Notes: a model not told the origin generated them from the letters alone. Positions 1 to 8,395 are shown, numbered from the stretch's first letter. The stretch is DNA of 64,000 nucleotides from Frateuria_A sp051900535 (GCF_051900535.1 NZ_JBHZGI010000003.1:186001-250000); one strand, 5' to 3'. Translations and numbers: made by a program.

Positions 1-899
1 CAGGTGTCGGGGACATCGCCTGGCTGCATGGGCAAGAGGTTCTTCCCGACGGTGGTGCCGAGGTTCTGTTCCAGCAGCTCGATGAAGCGCAGCAACTGCA
101 CGGGCTGGTCGTTGCCGATGTTGTACACGCGGTAGGGCGCGCTGGACGTGCCGGGATTGGGCTGTTCGGGATCGTAGGACGGGTCAGGCTGGGCCGGGTG
201 GTCGAGCGTGCGGATCACGCCTTCGACGATGTCGTCGATGTAGGTGAAGTCGCGGCTGTGGTTGCCGAAGTTGAAGACGTCGATCGGCTCGCCGCGGCTG
301 ATGCGGTCGGCGAACAGCATCGGTGACATGTCCGGCCGGCCCCAGGGGCCGTACACGGTGAAGAAGCGCAGCCCGGTGGTCGGCAGGCCGTAGAGATGGC
401 TGTAACTGTGCGCCATCAGTTCGTTGGCCTTCTTGCTGGCGGCATACAGGCTGACCGGATGATCGACGGCATCTTCCACCGCGAAGGGCATCTTGCGGTT
501 GGCACCGTAGACGGAGCTGGACGAGGCGTAGACCAGGTGCCCGACCTTGCCGTGGCGGCAGCCCTCCAGAATGTTGAGAAAACCATCCAGGTTGCTGCGG
601 ACGTACGCGCGCGGATTCTTCAGGGAGTAACGCACGCCGGCCTGGGCGGCCAGGTTCACCACGCGTTGCGGCTGGAACGTCGCGAAGGTGCGGTCGACCG
701 CTTCGGCATCGGCCAGGTCCGCGCGCAGATGCGTGTACGCGCGGTGGTCGGCGAACTGCGCCAGGCGCGCTTCCTTCAACGACGGGTCGTAGTAGTCGTT
801 GTGGTTGTCGATGCCGAACACTTCATCGCCGCGCGCGAGCAGGCGCTGGGCGAGTGCGGAGCCGATGAAGCCGGCGGTGCCGGTGACGAGGATGCGCAT
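1..899 (-). CDS. NAD-dependent nucleotide-sugar epimerase, C-terminus cut by window edge
   Basis: Short-chain dehydrogenase/reductase-type sugar epimerase, most like the UDP-glucuronate 4-epimerase group that supplies UDP-galacturonate for surface polysaccharides. The first 299 residues are present and the rest lies left of the window. The N-terminus has the Rossmann glycine motif (TGTAGFIGSA) directly after MRILV. The catalytic Ser/Tyr/Lys set is visible in YASSSSVYG and SLYAASKKANE, followed by the family motif LRFFTVYGPWGRPDMSP. The start at 899 was chosen because it puts the Rossmann strand at the extreme N-terminus and has AGGA 9 bases upstream. No polysaccharide genes are visible on the other side, so the substrate is inferred from family resemblance only. 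Confidence 0.88.
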   Translation of the reverse strand, partial: MRILVTGTAGFIGSALAQRLLARGDEVFGIDNHNDYYDPSLKEARLAQFADHRAYTHLRADLADAEAVDRTFATFQPQRVVNLAAQAGVRYSLKNPRAYVRSNLDGFLNILEGCRHGKVGHLVYASSSSVYGANRKMPFAVEDAVDHPVSLYAASKKANELMAHSYSHLYGLPTTGLRFFTVYGPWGRPDMSPMLFADRISRGEPIDVFNFGNHSRDFTYIDDIVEGVIRTLDHPAQPDPSYDPEQPNPGTSSAPYRVYNIGNDQPVQLLRFIELLEQNLGTTVGKNLLPMQPGDVPDT

Positions 900-1035
900 C
901 CGTTACGGTTCCTGTTTAGGACGGGGCATTCTAGCGGGCTGGGGCGTGAGGGACGGGCGCAAGTGCGTGATGCCATCCGCGGGAGCGTCCAGGGGACACG
1001 GCCACGCGGGAGGTTCATATGTGGGTGCACGGGGC

Positions 1036-1062
1036 GGTCGCGAACAAGGCCGCTCCTGCAGG
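1036..1062. repeat. Dispersed repeat family B, single copy
   Basis: One arm of the 'GTAGGAGCG...CGCGACC' palindromic repeat family. On the minus strand it reads CTGCAGGAGCGGCC followed by TTGTTCGCGACC. It lies between the epimerase start and the thrS leader. Related copies occur at about 5.9, 13.9, 22.0, 25.0, 32.4 and 35.0 kb. Confidence 0.6.
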
Positions 1063-1134
1063 GGATTCTCGGATAGACTACGAGCCTGACTGGTTCAAGG
1101 TGGCCCGCGCGTAAGCGCCGGTCGAGCGTGCGAC

Positions 1135-1161
1135 ATGGCAACTACCGCTTTTCATCGCTGA
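1135..1161 (+). CDS. Candidate thrS leader peptide (8 residues)
   Basis: A short reading frame, ATG GCA ACT ACC GCT TTT CAT CGC TGA (MATTAFHR), with two adjacent threonine codons. It ends 10 bases before a pair of mutually exclusive hairpins that precede thrS. A Thr-containing leader peptide upstream of threonyl-tRNA synthetase is what ribosome-mediated attenuation would require. There is no strong Shine-Dalgarno sequence and only two Thr codons, so translation is inferred, not shown. Confidence 0.4.
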   Translation: MATTAFHR

Positions 1162-1171
1162 CCTCCCGACG

Positions 1172-1211
1172 CCTTTGTTCCGTTGCACCAAAGGGCGTTT
1201 CGCCCTTTTTT
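1172..1211 (+). promoter_or_regulatory. Attenuator: antiterminator/terminator pair before thrS
   Basis: The terminator is an 8-bp stem (AAAGGGCG at 1190-1197 with CGCCCTTT at 1201-1208, loop TTT) running into a T tract to 1211. It ends 20 bases before the thrS start. No plus-strand gene lies upstream for it to terminate, because the epimerase diverges. The 5' arm can pair instead with CCTTTG at 1172-1177 (6 bp with 1189-1194). That alternative hairpin would destroy the terminator. The arrangement is typical of transcription attenuation. Confidence 0.65.
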
Positions 1212-1231
1212 GATTTTCCGGGGTTCCATCC

Positions 1232-3133
1232 ATGATCGAAGTGACTCTCCCGGACGGCAGCAAGAAGCCGTTCGACCATCCCGTGACCGTCCAGGACGTG
1301 GCTGCCTCCATCGGCGCCGGCCTGGCCAAGGCGACGCTCGCCGGCAAGGTTGACGGCAAGCTGGTGGACGCCAGCTTCCCGATCGACCATGACGCCCACG
1401 TGGAGATCGTTACCGAGAAGAGTCCCGAGGCGCTGGAGATCCTGCGCCATTCGACCGCGCACCTGCTGGCGCAGGCCGTGCAGCGCCTGTATCCGGGCGC
1501 GCAGGTCACCATCGGCCCGGTCATCGAGAACGGCTTCTACTACGACTTCGCCTACGAGCGTCCCTTCACCCCCGAGGATCTGGTGAAGATCGAGGCGGAG
1601 ATGGAGAAGATCGTCAACGAGGCGCTGCCGGTCTCGCGCTCGGTGAAGTCGCGCGACGAGGCGGTGAAGTTTTTCCGCGACCTGGGCGAGGTCTACAAGG
1701 CCGAGATCATCGAGTCGATCCCGGCCAATGAAGAACTCTCGCTCTACACCCAGGGCGACTTCACCGACCTGTGCCGCGGCCCGCACGTGCCCAATACGGC
1801 CAAGCTGCGTTCCTTCAAGCTGATGAAGGTCGCCGGCGCCTATTGGCGTGGCGACAGCAACAACGCGATGCTGACCCGCGTCTACGGTACCGCCTGGCTC
1901 AACGACAAGGACCTCAAGGCCTGGCTGCATCAGCTGGAGGAGGCCGAGAAGCGCGACCACCGCAAGATCGGCAAGACGCTGGACCTGTTCCACCAGCAGG
2001 AAGAAAGCCCCGGCATGGTGTTCTGGCACCCCAACGGGTGGGCGATCTGGCAGCAGGTGGAGCAGTACATGCGCCGCGTCTACCGCAAGAGCGGCTACCA
2101 GGAAGTGCGGTGCCCGCAGGTGCTGGACGTGTCGCTGTGGAAGAAGTCCGGGCACTGGGACAACTACGCGGAGAACATGTTCTTCACCGAGTCGGAGAAG
2201 CACACCTACGCGCTCAAGCCCATGAACTGCCCGGGCCACGTGCAGATCTTCAACACCGGCCTGCACAGCTACCGCGAGCTGCCGATCCGCTACGGCGAGT
2301 TCGGCGGCTGTCACCGCAACGAGCCCTCCGGCGCGCTGCACGGGATCATGCGCGTGCGCGCCTTCACCCAGGACGACGGCCATATCTTCTGCACGCCCGA
2401 GCAGATCGAGCCTGAGGTCACCGCCTTCCACCAGCAGGCCATGCAGGTGTACGGCGACTTCGGCTTCCAGGACATCGCGCTGAAAATCGCGCTGCGTCCG
2501 GACAAGCGCATCGGATCGGACGAAGTGTGGGACCGCGCCGAGGACGCGCTGCGCAAGGCGCTTTCGGCCGCCGGCGTGAAGTGGGAGGAGCTGCCCGGCG
2601 AAGGCGCCTTCTACGGCCCGAAGATCGAGTACCACATGAAGGATTCGATCGGCCGCGCCTGGCAGGTCGGCACCATGCAGGTCGACTTCATGATGCCCGA
2701 GCGCCTGGGCGCCGAGTATGTGGATGAGGCCTCGCAGAAGCGCCACCCGGTGATGCTGCATCGCGCCATCGTGGGCTCGATGGAGCGTTTCATCGGCATC
2801 CTGATCGAGCACCACGCCGGCAACCTTCCGGCCTGGCTGGCGCCGGTGCAGGCGGCGGTGTTTTCCATCACCGACGCCCAGGCCGGTTATGTCCGCGAGG
2901 TGACGCAAGCCCTTGTCGAGAAAGGCTTCCGCGTCCAGGCCGATTTGCGCAATGAAAAGGTCGGCTATAAAATCCGCGAGCATACGTTGCAGAAGGTCCC
3001 TTATCTCCTCGTGGTCGGTGACCGCGAGAAGGAAGCGGGGGCCGTTTCCGTGCGTACCCGTTCGGGCGAGGATCTGGGCAGCATGCCGCTGGCCGACTTC
3101 GTCGAACGACTTCAGGCCGAAACGCGGCGTTGA
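1232..3133 (+). CDS. thrS: Threonyl-tRNA synthetase
   Basis: Class II aminoacyl-tRNA synthetase (633 residues, normal for the bacterial enzyme) that charges tRNA-Thr in the cytoplasm. Domains in order: N-terminal TGS domain (about residues 1-60), editing domain with HSTAHLLAQAV (its two His form half of the HxxxH/C zinc-like editing site), catalytic core with MNCPGHVQIF (zinc-binding Cys) and motif 2 around RYGEFGGCHRNEPSG, motif 3 near the end of the core (HRAIVGSMERFIGILIEHHAG), and a C-terminal anticodon-binding domain. It is followed 45 bases later by infC, the conserved thrS-infC order. Its leader carries the candidate attenuator, so expression may respond to threonyl-tRNA charging. Confidence 0.98.
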   Translation: MIEVTLPDGSKKPFDHPVTVQDVAASIGAGLAKATLAGKVDGKLVDASFPIDHDAHVEIVTEKSPEALEILRHSTAHLLAQAVQRLYPGAQVTIGPVIENGFYYDFAYERPFTPEDLVKIEAEMEKIVNEALPVSRSVKSRDEAVKFFRDLGEVYKAEIIESIPANEELSLYTQGDFTDLCRGPHVPNTAKLRSFKLMKVAGAYWRGDSNNAMLTRVYGTAWLNDKDLKAWLHQLEEAEKRDHRKIGKTLDLFHQQEESPGMVFWHPNGWAIWQQVEQYMRRVYRKSGYQEVRCPQVLDVSLWKKSGHWDNYAENMFFTESEKHTYALKPMNCPGHVQIFNTGLHSYRELPIRYGEFGGCHRNEPSGALHGIMRVRAFTQDDGHIFCTPEQIEPEVTAFHQQAMQVYGDFGFQDIALKIALRPDKRIGSDEVWDRAEDALRKALSAAGVKWEELPGEGAFYGPKIEYHMKDSIGRAWQVGTMQVDFMMPERLGAEYVDEASQKRHPVMLHRAIVGSMERFIGILIEHHAGNLPAWLAPVQAAVFSITDAQAGYVREVTQALVEKGFRVQADLRNEKVGYKIREHTLQKVPYLLVVGDREKEAGAVSVRTRSGEDLGSMPLADFVERLQAETRR

Positions 3134-3165
3134 TGTTCCGCGTGGCCTAATCCAATAACTCTTCT

Positions 3166-3181
3166 GGAGGATAGTGGTATC
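3166..3181 (+). promoter_or_regulatory. Ribosome binding site and AUC start codon of infC
   Basis: GGAGGA at 3166-3171 is followed by a 7-base spacer and ATC at 3179-3181. This is the only position giving the normal IF3 N-terminus with correct spacing. No ATG, GTG or TTG lies upstream in frame, and the first conventional start (GTG at 3227) would delete conserved residues and has no Shine-Dalgarno. Rare AUU/AUC starts are an established feature of infC and let IF3 repress its own translation. Confidence 0.75.
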
Positions 3182-3706
3182 GCTACCACCGACAACAAGG
3201 GCAACCGCCGTAACCTGGAAATCCGTGTGCCGCGCGTGCGCGTGATCGGCGCCGACTCGGAGCAGCTGGGCATCCTGACCCGCGACGAGGCGCTGGCCAT
3301 GGCGCAGGAAGCGGGCATGGATCTGGTCGAGATCCAGCCCAATGGCGACCCTCCGGTCTGCCGCATCATGGATTACGGCAAGTTCAAGTTCGAAGCCCAG
3401 AAGAAGGCCCAGGCCGCCAAGAAGAAGCAGAAGCAGGTCGAGATCAAGGAAGTGAAGTTCCGCCCGGTGACGGACGTGGGCGACTACCAGATCAAGCTGC
3501 GCAATATGCTTCGCTTCCTGGAAGAGGGCGACAAGGTCAAGGTTACGATCCGCTTCCGCGGCCGCGAGATGTCCCACCAGGACCTCGGCCAGAACCTGGC
3601 CAAGAAGATCCAGGAGGACGTCGGCGACAACGGCCAGGTGGAATCCTTCCCGAGGCTGGAAGGGCGCCAGATGGTCATGATGATCGGACCGAAGAAAAAG
3701 CAGTAA
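3179..3706 (+). CDS. infC: Translation initiation factor IF-3
   Basis: Full-length IF3 (175 residues from the AUC start; E. coli 180). It binds the 30S subunit, prevents premature 50S joining and proofreads start-codon choice. The N-domain reads EIRVPRVRVIG...DLVEIQPNGDPPVCRIMDYGKFK. A Lys/Gln-rich linker helix (KKAQAAKKKQKQ) follows, then the C-domain (VEIKEVKFRPVTDVGDYQIK...FRGREMSHQ...EGRQMVMMIGPKKKQ). It reads in the same direction as thrS. Unlike the usual thrS-infC-rpmI-rplT order, a strong terminator follows it and rpmI-rplT are absent. The AUC start implies IF3 autoregulation. Confidence 0.95.
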   Translation: MATTDNKGNRRNLEIRVPRVRVIGADSEQLGILTRDEALAMAQEAGMDLVEIQPNGDPPVCRIMDYGKFKFEAQKKAQAAKKKQKQVEIKEVKFRPVTDVGDYQIKLRNMLRFLEEGDKVKVTIRFRGREMSHQDLGQNLAKKIQEDVGDNGQVESFPRLEGRQMVMMIGPKKKQ

Positions 3707-3710
3707 GGGA

Positions 3711-3739
3711 AAAGGCGGCCCAATGGCCGCCTTTTTTTT
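3711..3739 (+). terminator. Rho-independent terminator after infC
   Basis: Stem AAAGGCGGCC (3711-3720) with GGCCGCCTTT (3725-3734), loop CAAT, followed by a T run to 3739. The A run on the left side makes it work in both directions, which suits the convergent carboxylase gene ending at 3786. Confidence 0.9.
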
Positions 3740-3785
3740 GCGCTCACCTCGACTCCGGCATCCCCCCGGCGAAGAGAAGGGGTGG

Positions 3786-5774
3786 TTAAGCCTCGAAGCG
3801 CACCAGCACCGCGTCGGCTTCCACGAACTCGCCCTGCGTCGCGCTGACGCTCTCGATGGTGCCGGCACGCGGCGCCTTCAGCGCCAGCTCCATCTTCATC
3901 GCCTCCATCACCAGCAGCTCCTGGCCTTCCTCGACGCTGTCGCCGGGCTGGGCCTTGACCAGCACGATGCGGCCGGGCATCGGGGCGACGATCTGGTTGC
4001 CTCCGGCGCTTTCGGTCGACGCCCAGGCGAAGGCAGGGGCGCGCACGAAGCGGTAGCGCCGGCCGATGGCGTCGTGCAGCAAAACGCGGCTGTCGTCGAC
4101 CAGCGCACCCAGGCGCTGGGCCTCGCCGTCGAAGCGGGCGCTCAGTGCATCTGGTTCCAGGCGTGCGCCGTGGACGTCGCAGGCGGCCTCGTCGTGCTCC
4201 AACCGGTAGTCGCCATCGTGACCGTGGGCCGCGATTTCGTAACGCTGCTCATCGAGCGACAGCGCCACCACGCGCTTGCCGGCGTGGCCGATGCGCCAGG
4301 CATCGGCGCTGGCCCAGGGCGAATGCGGGTCGGCCGCGTTGGCCGATACGCTGCGTTCTTCCTGCAGCAGTGCCGCGGTTGCGGCTGCGAAGAGCACCCG
4401 GTTGGATGGCGGCGTTTCGCCCTGGAGGAACTCGTCCAGATGGCGGTCGAGGTAGCCGGTGTCTATGCGTCCCTCGACCACCGACGGGTGTCGCGCCAGC
4501 CGCTCGAGGAAGGCGATGTTGGATTTCGGACCCACGATCTCGCAATGGGCCAGCGCCTGGCGCAGCCGCTCCAGCGCCTGCGGGCGGTCGACATCCCGGA
4601 CGATCAGCTTGGCGATCATGGGGTCGTAGAAGATGGTGACGGTGTCGCCCTCGACCACGCCGCCATCGATGCGCACGTGCTTCGAATGCAAGGGCAGGCG
4701 AAGCCGCAGCAGCTTGCCGGAGCCGGGCAGGAAGTTCTGCTCCGGATCCTCGGCGTACAGGCGTACCTCGATCGCGTGGCCGTGCGCCTCGACCTGATCC
4801 TGCTTCAGCGGCAGCGGCTGGCCGGCGGCGACGCGCAGCTGCCATTCGACCAGGTCCAGGCCGATCGTCTCCTCGGTGACCGGGTGTTCGACCTGCAGGC
4901 GCGTGTTCATTTCCATGAAGAAGAACTCGCCATCCGTGCCGACGATGAACTCCACCGTGCCGGCGCCGACGTAGTCGACCGCCTTCGCAGAGGCTACCGC
5001 CGCCTCGCCCATGGCGCGACGGCGCTCCGGAGTGAGGAAGGGTGAGGGCGTTTCTTCCAGGACCTTCTGGTAGCGGCGCTGGGAGGAACACTCGCGCTCG
5101 TTCAGGTGGATCACGTTGCCGTGGGTGTCGCCGAATACCTGGAACTCGATGTGGCGCGGGTGCTCGACGTAGCGCTCCAGGATGACGCGCGTGTCGCCGA
5201 AGGCGTTGGCAGCCTCGCGCTGGGCCGAGGCCAATGCATCGGCGAAGTCGCCCTCGCCGCGCACGATGCGCATGCCCTTGCCGCCGCCACCGGCGGCGGC
5301 CTTGATCATCAGCGGGAAGCCGGTGTTGCGCGCCTGCTCGGCGAGGAAGGCGGGGTCCTGGTTATCGCCGTGGTAGCCGGGCACCAGCGGCACGGCGTGC
5401 TTCTCCATCAAGGCCTTGGCGGCGGCCTTGGAACCCATCGCGTCGATGCTCTCGGGCTTGGGGCCGATGAAGACGATGCCCGCCTCGACGCAGGCGCGGG
5501 CGAAGCCGGTGTTCTCCGACAGGAAGCCGTAGCCCGGGTGGATTGCCTGCGCGCCGGTATTCCTGGCCACCTCCAGGATGGCATCGCCCCGCAGGTAGGA
5601 GTCGGCCGGGCGCGGGCCGCCGATCGGCCAGGCCTCGTCGGCCAGCCGCACGTGCTGCGCGTCCTTGTCGGCTTCCGAATACACCGCGATGGTGTGGATG
5701 CCGAGGCGCCGGCAGGTGCGGATCACGCGGCAGGCGATCTCGCCGCGGTTGGCAATCAATACGCGCTCGAACAT
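3786..5774 (-). CDS. Biotin-dependent acyl-CoA carboxylase, biotin carboxylase/BCCP subunit
   Basis: Alpha subunit of an acyl-CoA carboxylase of the 3-methylcrotonyl-CoA/geranyl-CoA/propionyl-CoA type (662 residues), which carboxylates its own biotin with ATP and bicarbonate. Order: biotin-carboxylase N-domain (MFERVLIANRGEIACRVIRT), ATP-grasp domain with the glycine loop KAAAGGGGKGMR and HIEFQVFGD, C-domain with EMNTRLQVEHPVTE, a bridging region, then a C-terminal biotinyl domain with VMEAMKMEL (biotinylated Lys). I chose ATG 5774 over longer in-frame starts because homologues begin exactly at MF.RVLIANRGEI. No carboxyltransferase (beta) subunit or leucine-degradation gene is adjacent, so the substrate is uncertain; MccA/LiuD-like is the best guess. 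Confidence 0.88.
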   Translation of the reverse strand: MFERVLIANRGEIACRVIRTCRRLGIHTIAVYSEADKDAQHVRLADEAWPIGGPRPADSYLRGDAILEVARNTGAQAIHPGYGFLSENTGFARACVEAGIVFIGPKPESIDAMGSKAAAKALMEKHAVPLVPGYHGDNQDPAFLAEQARNTGFPLMIKAAAGGGGKGMRIVRGEGDFADALASAQREAANAFGDTRVILERYVEHPRHIEFQVFGDTHGNVIHLNERECSSQRRYQKVLEETPSPFLTPERRRAMGEAAVASAKAVDYVGAGTVEFIVGTDGEFFFMEMNTRLQVEHPVTEETIGLDLVEWQLRVAAGQPLPLKQDQVEAHGHAIEVRLYAEDPEQNFLPGSGKLLRLRLPLHSKHVRIDGGVVEGDTVTIFYDPMIAKLIVRDVDRPQALERLRQALAHCEIVGPKSNIAFLERLARHPSVVEGRIDTGYLDRHLDEFLQGETPPSNRVLFAAATAALLQEERSVSANAADPHSPWASADAWRIGHAGKRVVALSLDEQRYEIAAHGHDGDYRLEHDEAACDVHGARLEPDALSARFDGEAQRLGALVDDSRVLLHDAIGRRYRFVRAPAFAWASTESAGGNQIVAPMPGRIVLVKAQPGDSVEEGQELLVMEAMKMELALKAPRAGTIESVSATQGEFVEADAVLVRFEA

Positions 5775-5900
5775 GCAGGGTCGGTCCCGAGTCGATGCAA
5801 AGCCCGCGAAATTAACAGATAAGGCGTGTGTAGCCGATGCGCAGCGCAGCACGAGGCGGGTCGGTGAGGACTATCATTGCCGGTCGCCGTACCCGTTTCC

Positions 5901-5965
5901 CTGTAGGAATGCAGCTGTGCGCGACCGGGATGCATGGCGGACGCGCACGGGTGCGCTCCCACAAG
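5901..5965. repeat. Dispersed repeat family B, inverted pair
   Basis: Two inverted arms (CTGTAGGAATGCAGCTGTGC... and ...GCACGGGTGCGCTCCCACAAG) joined by a short centre, immediately upstream of the queA ribosome binding site. It resembles a REP/BIME-type element. The transcript leading into queA would carry this stem-loop. Confidence 0.6.
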
Positions 5966-5981
5966 AGCCCAGAGGCACGCT

Positions 5982-7010
5982 TTGAAGAAGTCCGATTTCG
6001 ATTTCGACCTGCCGCCCGAACTGATCGCCCAGGCACCGCTGCCGGAGCGCTCGGCCAGCCGGCTCCTGTGGATGGACCCGGCCACCTGCACGCTGGAGGA
6101 CCGACGGTTCCGCGAACTGCCGTCCTTCCTGCGTCCCGGTGACCTGCTGGTGTTCAACGATACCCGCGTGTTGCCGGCGCGGCTCTACGGGCGCAAGCAG
6201 TCCGGTGGAGCGGTGGAGATCCTGATCGAACGGGTCACCGGCGCGCACGAGGCCACCGTGCAGCTCGGCGTGAGCAAGAAACCGAAGGAAGGCGGCCGGA
6301 TCGAGCTTGGCGACGGCAGCCACGCCACGGTACTGGGTCGCGACGGGGCGTTCTTCAAGCTGCGCTTCGAATCGCCCGAGCCGCTGGAAAAGCTGCTCTC
6401 GAAATTGGGCGAGATGCCGCTGCCGCCCTACATCGAGCGCCAGGCCAATGCCGCCGACATGGAGCGCTACCAGACCGTCTATGCCCGCGAGCCGGGCGCC
6501 GTGGCCGCGCCCACCGCCGGCCTGCACTTCGACGAATCGCTGCTCGGGCGCCTGCGCGAGCTGGGCGTGGACACCGGCTACGTCACGCTGCACGTGGGCG
6601 CCGGCACCTTCCAGCCAGTGCGCGTGGAGGACATCCACCAGCACACGATGCATCGCGAATGGCTCAACGTGGGTGCCGCGCTGGTGGAGAAGATGCGTCG
6701 AACGCGCACTGCCGGCGGGCGGGTGATCGCGGTGGGCACTACCGTGGTGCGGGCCCTGGAGAGCGCCACGATCGACGGGCAGGTGCACCCGTTCGCCGGC
6801 GAAACGCAGATCTTCATTTTTCCGGGCTACCGCATCACCAGCATCGACGGACTGATCACCAATTTCCATTTGCCGCAGTCGACGCTGCTGATGCTGGTCT
6901 CGGCGCTGGCCGGACGGGAATTCGTGCTGGAGGCGTACCGGCACGCGGTGCGGGAGCGGTACCGGTTCTTCTCCTATGGAGATGCGATGCTGATCCTGCC
7001 GCGCGCTTGA
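5982..7010 (+). CDS. queA: S-adenosylmethionine:tRNA ribosyltransferase-isomerase
   Basis: Transfers and isomerises the ribosyl part of SAM onto 7-aminomethyl-7-deazaguanine in tRNA, forming epoxyqueuosine. 342 residues from a TTG start at 5982, the usual QueA length. The TTG is preferred over the in-frame ATG at 5934 because SD GAGG (5972-5975) sits 6 bases upstream and the protein then starts at the conserved FDFDLPPELIAQ.PLPERSASRLL. Family motifs include DLLVFNDTRVLPARL, KKPKEGG, PLPPYIER, VAAPTAGLHFD, HVGAGTFQPV and TNFHLPQSTLLMLVSA. It lies just upstream of tgt, the next enzyme of queuosine synthesis to be needed, and starts the conserved queA-tgt-yajC-secD-secF series. Confidence 0.97.
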   Translation: MKKSDFDFDLPPELIAQAPLPERSASRLLWMDPATCTLEDRRFRELPSFLRPGDLLVFNDTRVLPARLYGRKQSGGAVEILIERVTGAHEATVQLGVSKKPKEGGRIELGDGSHATVLGRDGAFFKLRFESPEPLEKLLSKLGEMPLPPYIERQANAADMERYQTVYAREPGAVAAPTAGLHFDESLLGRLRELGVDTGYVTLHVGAGTFQPVRVEDIHQHTMHREWLNVGAALVEKMRRTRTAGGRVIAVGTTVVRALESATIDGQVHPFAGETQIFIFPGYRITSIDGLITNFHLPQSTLLMLVSALAGREFVLEAYRHAVRERYRFFSYGDAMLILPRA

Positions 7011-7091
7011 GTTTCTTGCTCCCGTACTGCGCAGCGATGGAATGGATGAGGTTCCGGCCGGGCGGGCGCGTGGCAATGCGATAATGCCCCG

Positions 7092-8237
7092 ATGACTTCC
7101 ATGACTTTCGATCTGCTGGCCCGCGACGGCGCGGCCCGCCGCGGCCGCCTGGCCTTCGCCCGCGGCACCGTCGAGACGCCTGCCTTCATGCCCGTGGGCA
7201 CCTACGGCTCGGTCAAGGCGATGACCCCGCGCGACCTCACGGAGCTTGGCGCCGAGATCATCCTTGGCAACACCTTTCATCTCTATCTGCGCCCCGGCCT
7301 GGAGATCGTGGAGGAGTTCGGCGGCCTGCACCGTTTCATCGGCTGGAACAAGCCGATCCTCACCGACTCGGGCGGCTTCCAGGTCTTCTCCCTGGCGCAC
7401 AAGCGCAAGCTGGCCGAGGACGGTGTGACCTTCGCCTCGCCGGTGGACGGCTCGAAGGTGTTCCTGTCGCCCGAGGTGTCGATGAAGATCCAGACGGTGC
7501 TGGATTCGGACATCGCCATGATCTTCGACGAGTGCACGCCCTATCCGGCGACGGAGAAGCAGGCCGCGGACTCGATGGAGATGTCGCTGCGCTGGGCGGA
7601 ACGCTCGCGCCGCGCCTTCGACGAGATGCAACGTGCCCGTTCCAAGCCGCCTAATGCCCTGTTCGGCATCGTGCAAGGAGGCGTGTACGAGCCGCTGCGC
7701 CGCCGCTCGGCGGAGGGCCTGGTCGGCATCGGCTTCGACGGCTACGCGGTCGGCGGCCTGGCCGTAGGCGAGCCGGAGGCCGAGCGCAACCACACGCTAA
7801 ATTTCACCGTGGGCCTGTTGCCCCAGGACAAGCCGCGCTACCTCATGGGCGTGGGCCGACCGGAGGACATCGTCGAGGCGGTGCGCCGCGGCATCGACAT
7901 GTTCGATTGCGTGATGCCCACCCGCAACGCCCGCAACGGCTTCCTGTTCGTGCCCGAAGGTACCTTGCGCATCCGCAACGCCAAGTACGCCCACGACACC
8001 CGCGTCATCGAGGAAGGCTGCGACTGCTACGCCTGCGCCAATGGCTTCTCCCGTGCCTATTTGCGCCACCTGGATCGTTGCAACGAGATCCTGGCCAGCC
8101 AACTGGCCACGCACCACAACCTGCGCCACTACCAGCGGCTGATGGCCGGGCTGCGCGATGCGATCGCCGCCGGGGCGCTGGAGGATTTCGTCGGGACGTT
8201 CTACGCCCGCCGCAAGGGTGGGCTTGGGCCCGCGTGA
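7092..8237 (+). CDS. tgt: Queuine/preQ1 tRNA-guanine transglycosylase
   Basis: Exchanges guanine 34 for preQ1 in tRNA-Asp, -Asn, -His and -Tyr. TIM-barrel protein of 381 residues (E. coli 375). Visible signatures: LTDSGGFQVFSL (active-site Asp), the substrate pocket GIVQGG and LAVGEP, the nucleophile region DCVMPTRNARNG, and the zinc site CDCYACANGF plus a downstream His in THHNLRHYQ. An alternative ATG three codons later (7101) would not affect the domain. It follows queA by 81 bases and precedes yajC, the usual linkage of queuosine and Sec genes. Confidence 0.98.
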   Translation: MTSMTFDLLARDGAARRGRLAFARGTVETPAFMPVGTYGSVKAMTPRDLTELGAEIILGNTFHLYLRPGLEIVEEFGGLHRFIGWNKPILTDSGGFQVFSLAHKRKLAEDGVTFASPVDGSKVFLSPEVSMKIQTVLDSDIAMIFDECTPYPATEKQAADSMEMSLRWAERSRRAFDEMQRARSKPPNALFGIVQGGVYEPLRRRSAEGLVGIGFDGYAVGGLAVGEPEAERNHTLNFTVGLLPQDKPRYLMGVGRPEDIVEAVRRGIDMFDCVMPTRNARNGFLFVPEGTLRIRNAKYAHDTRVIEEGCDCYACANGFSRAYLRHLDRCNEILASQLATHHNLRHYQRLMAGLRDAIAAGALEDFVGTFYARRKGGLGPA

Positions 8238-8386
8238 TGTTGGGAAGGGAGGCCTAAAGCGCACCCTGCGTCGCAAGGCAGGAACTTTCGGGGCCCCGTC
8301 CTTTCCCAAGGCGCGCCGCTTGCAAACTCCGGTCCGCGCCGCCATGCAGGGACGCGTGAAGCCGCCGTGCATGCCCTTGGGGTGCA

Positions 8387-8395
8387 TGGCATAAT
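8387..8395 (+). promoter_or_regulatory. Possible extended -10 promoter for yajC-secD-secF
   Basis: TGG-CATAAT at 8387-8395 fits an extended -10 element (TGn plus 5/6 of TATAAT), 65 bases before yajC in the 222-base gap after tgt. I see no convincing -35, so the call is tentative. The rest of the gap shows nothing recognisable. Confidence 0.35.

Noticed and set aside
1142..3868. 908-codon open frame antisense to thrS-infC
   Set aside because: It lies opposite well-supported thrS and infC, has low-complexity His/Leu/Val composition typical of the antisense of GC-rich codons, and has no recognisable domain.
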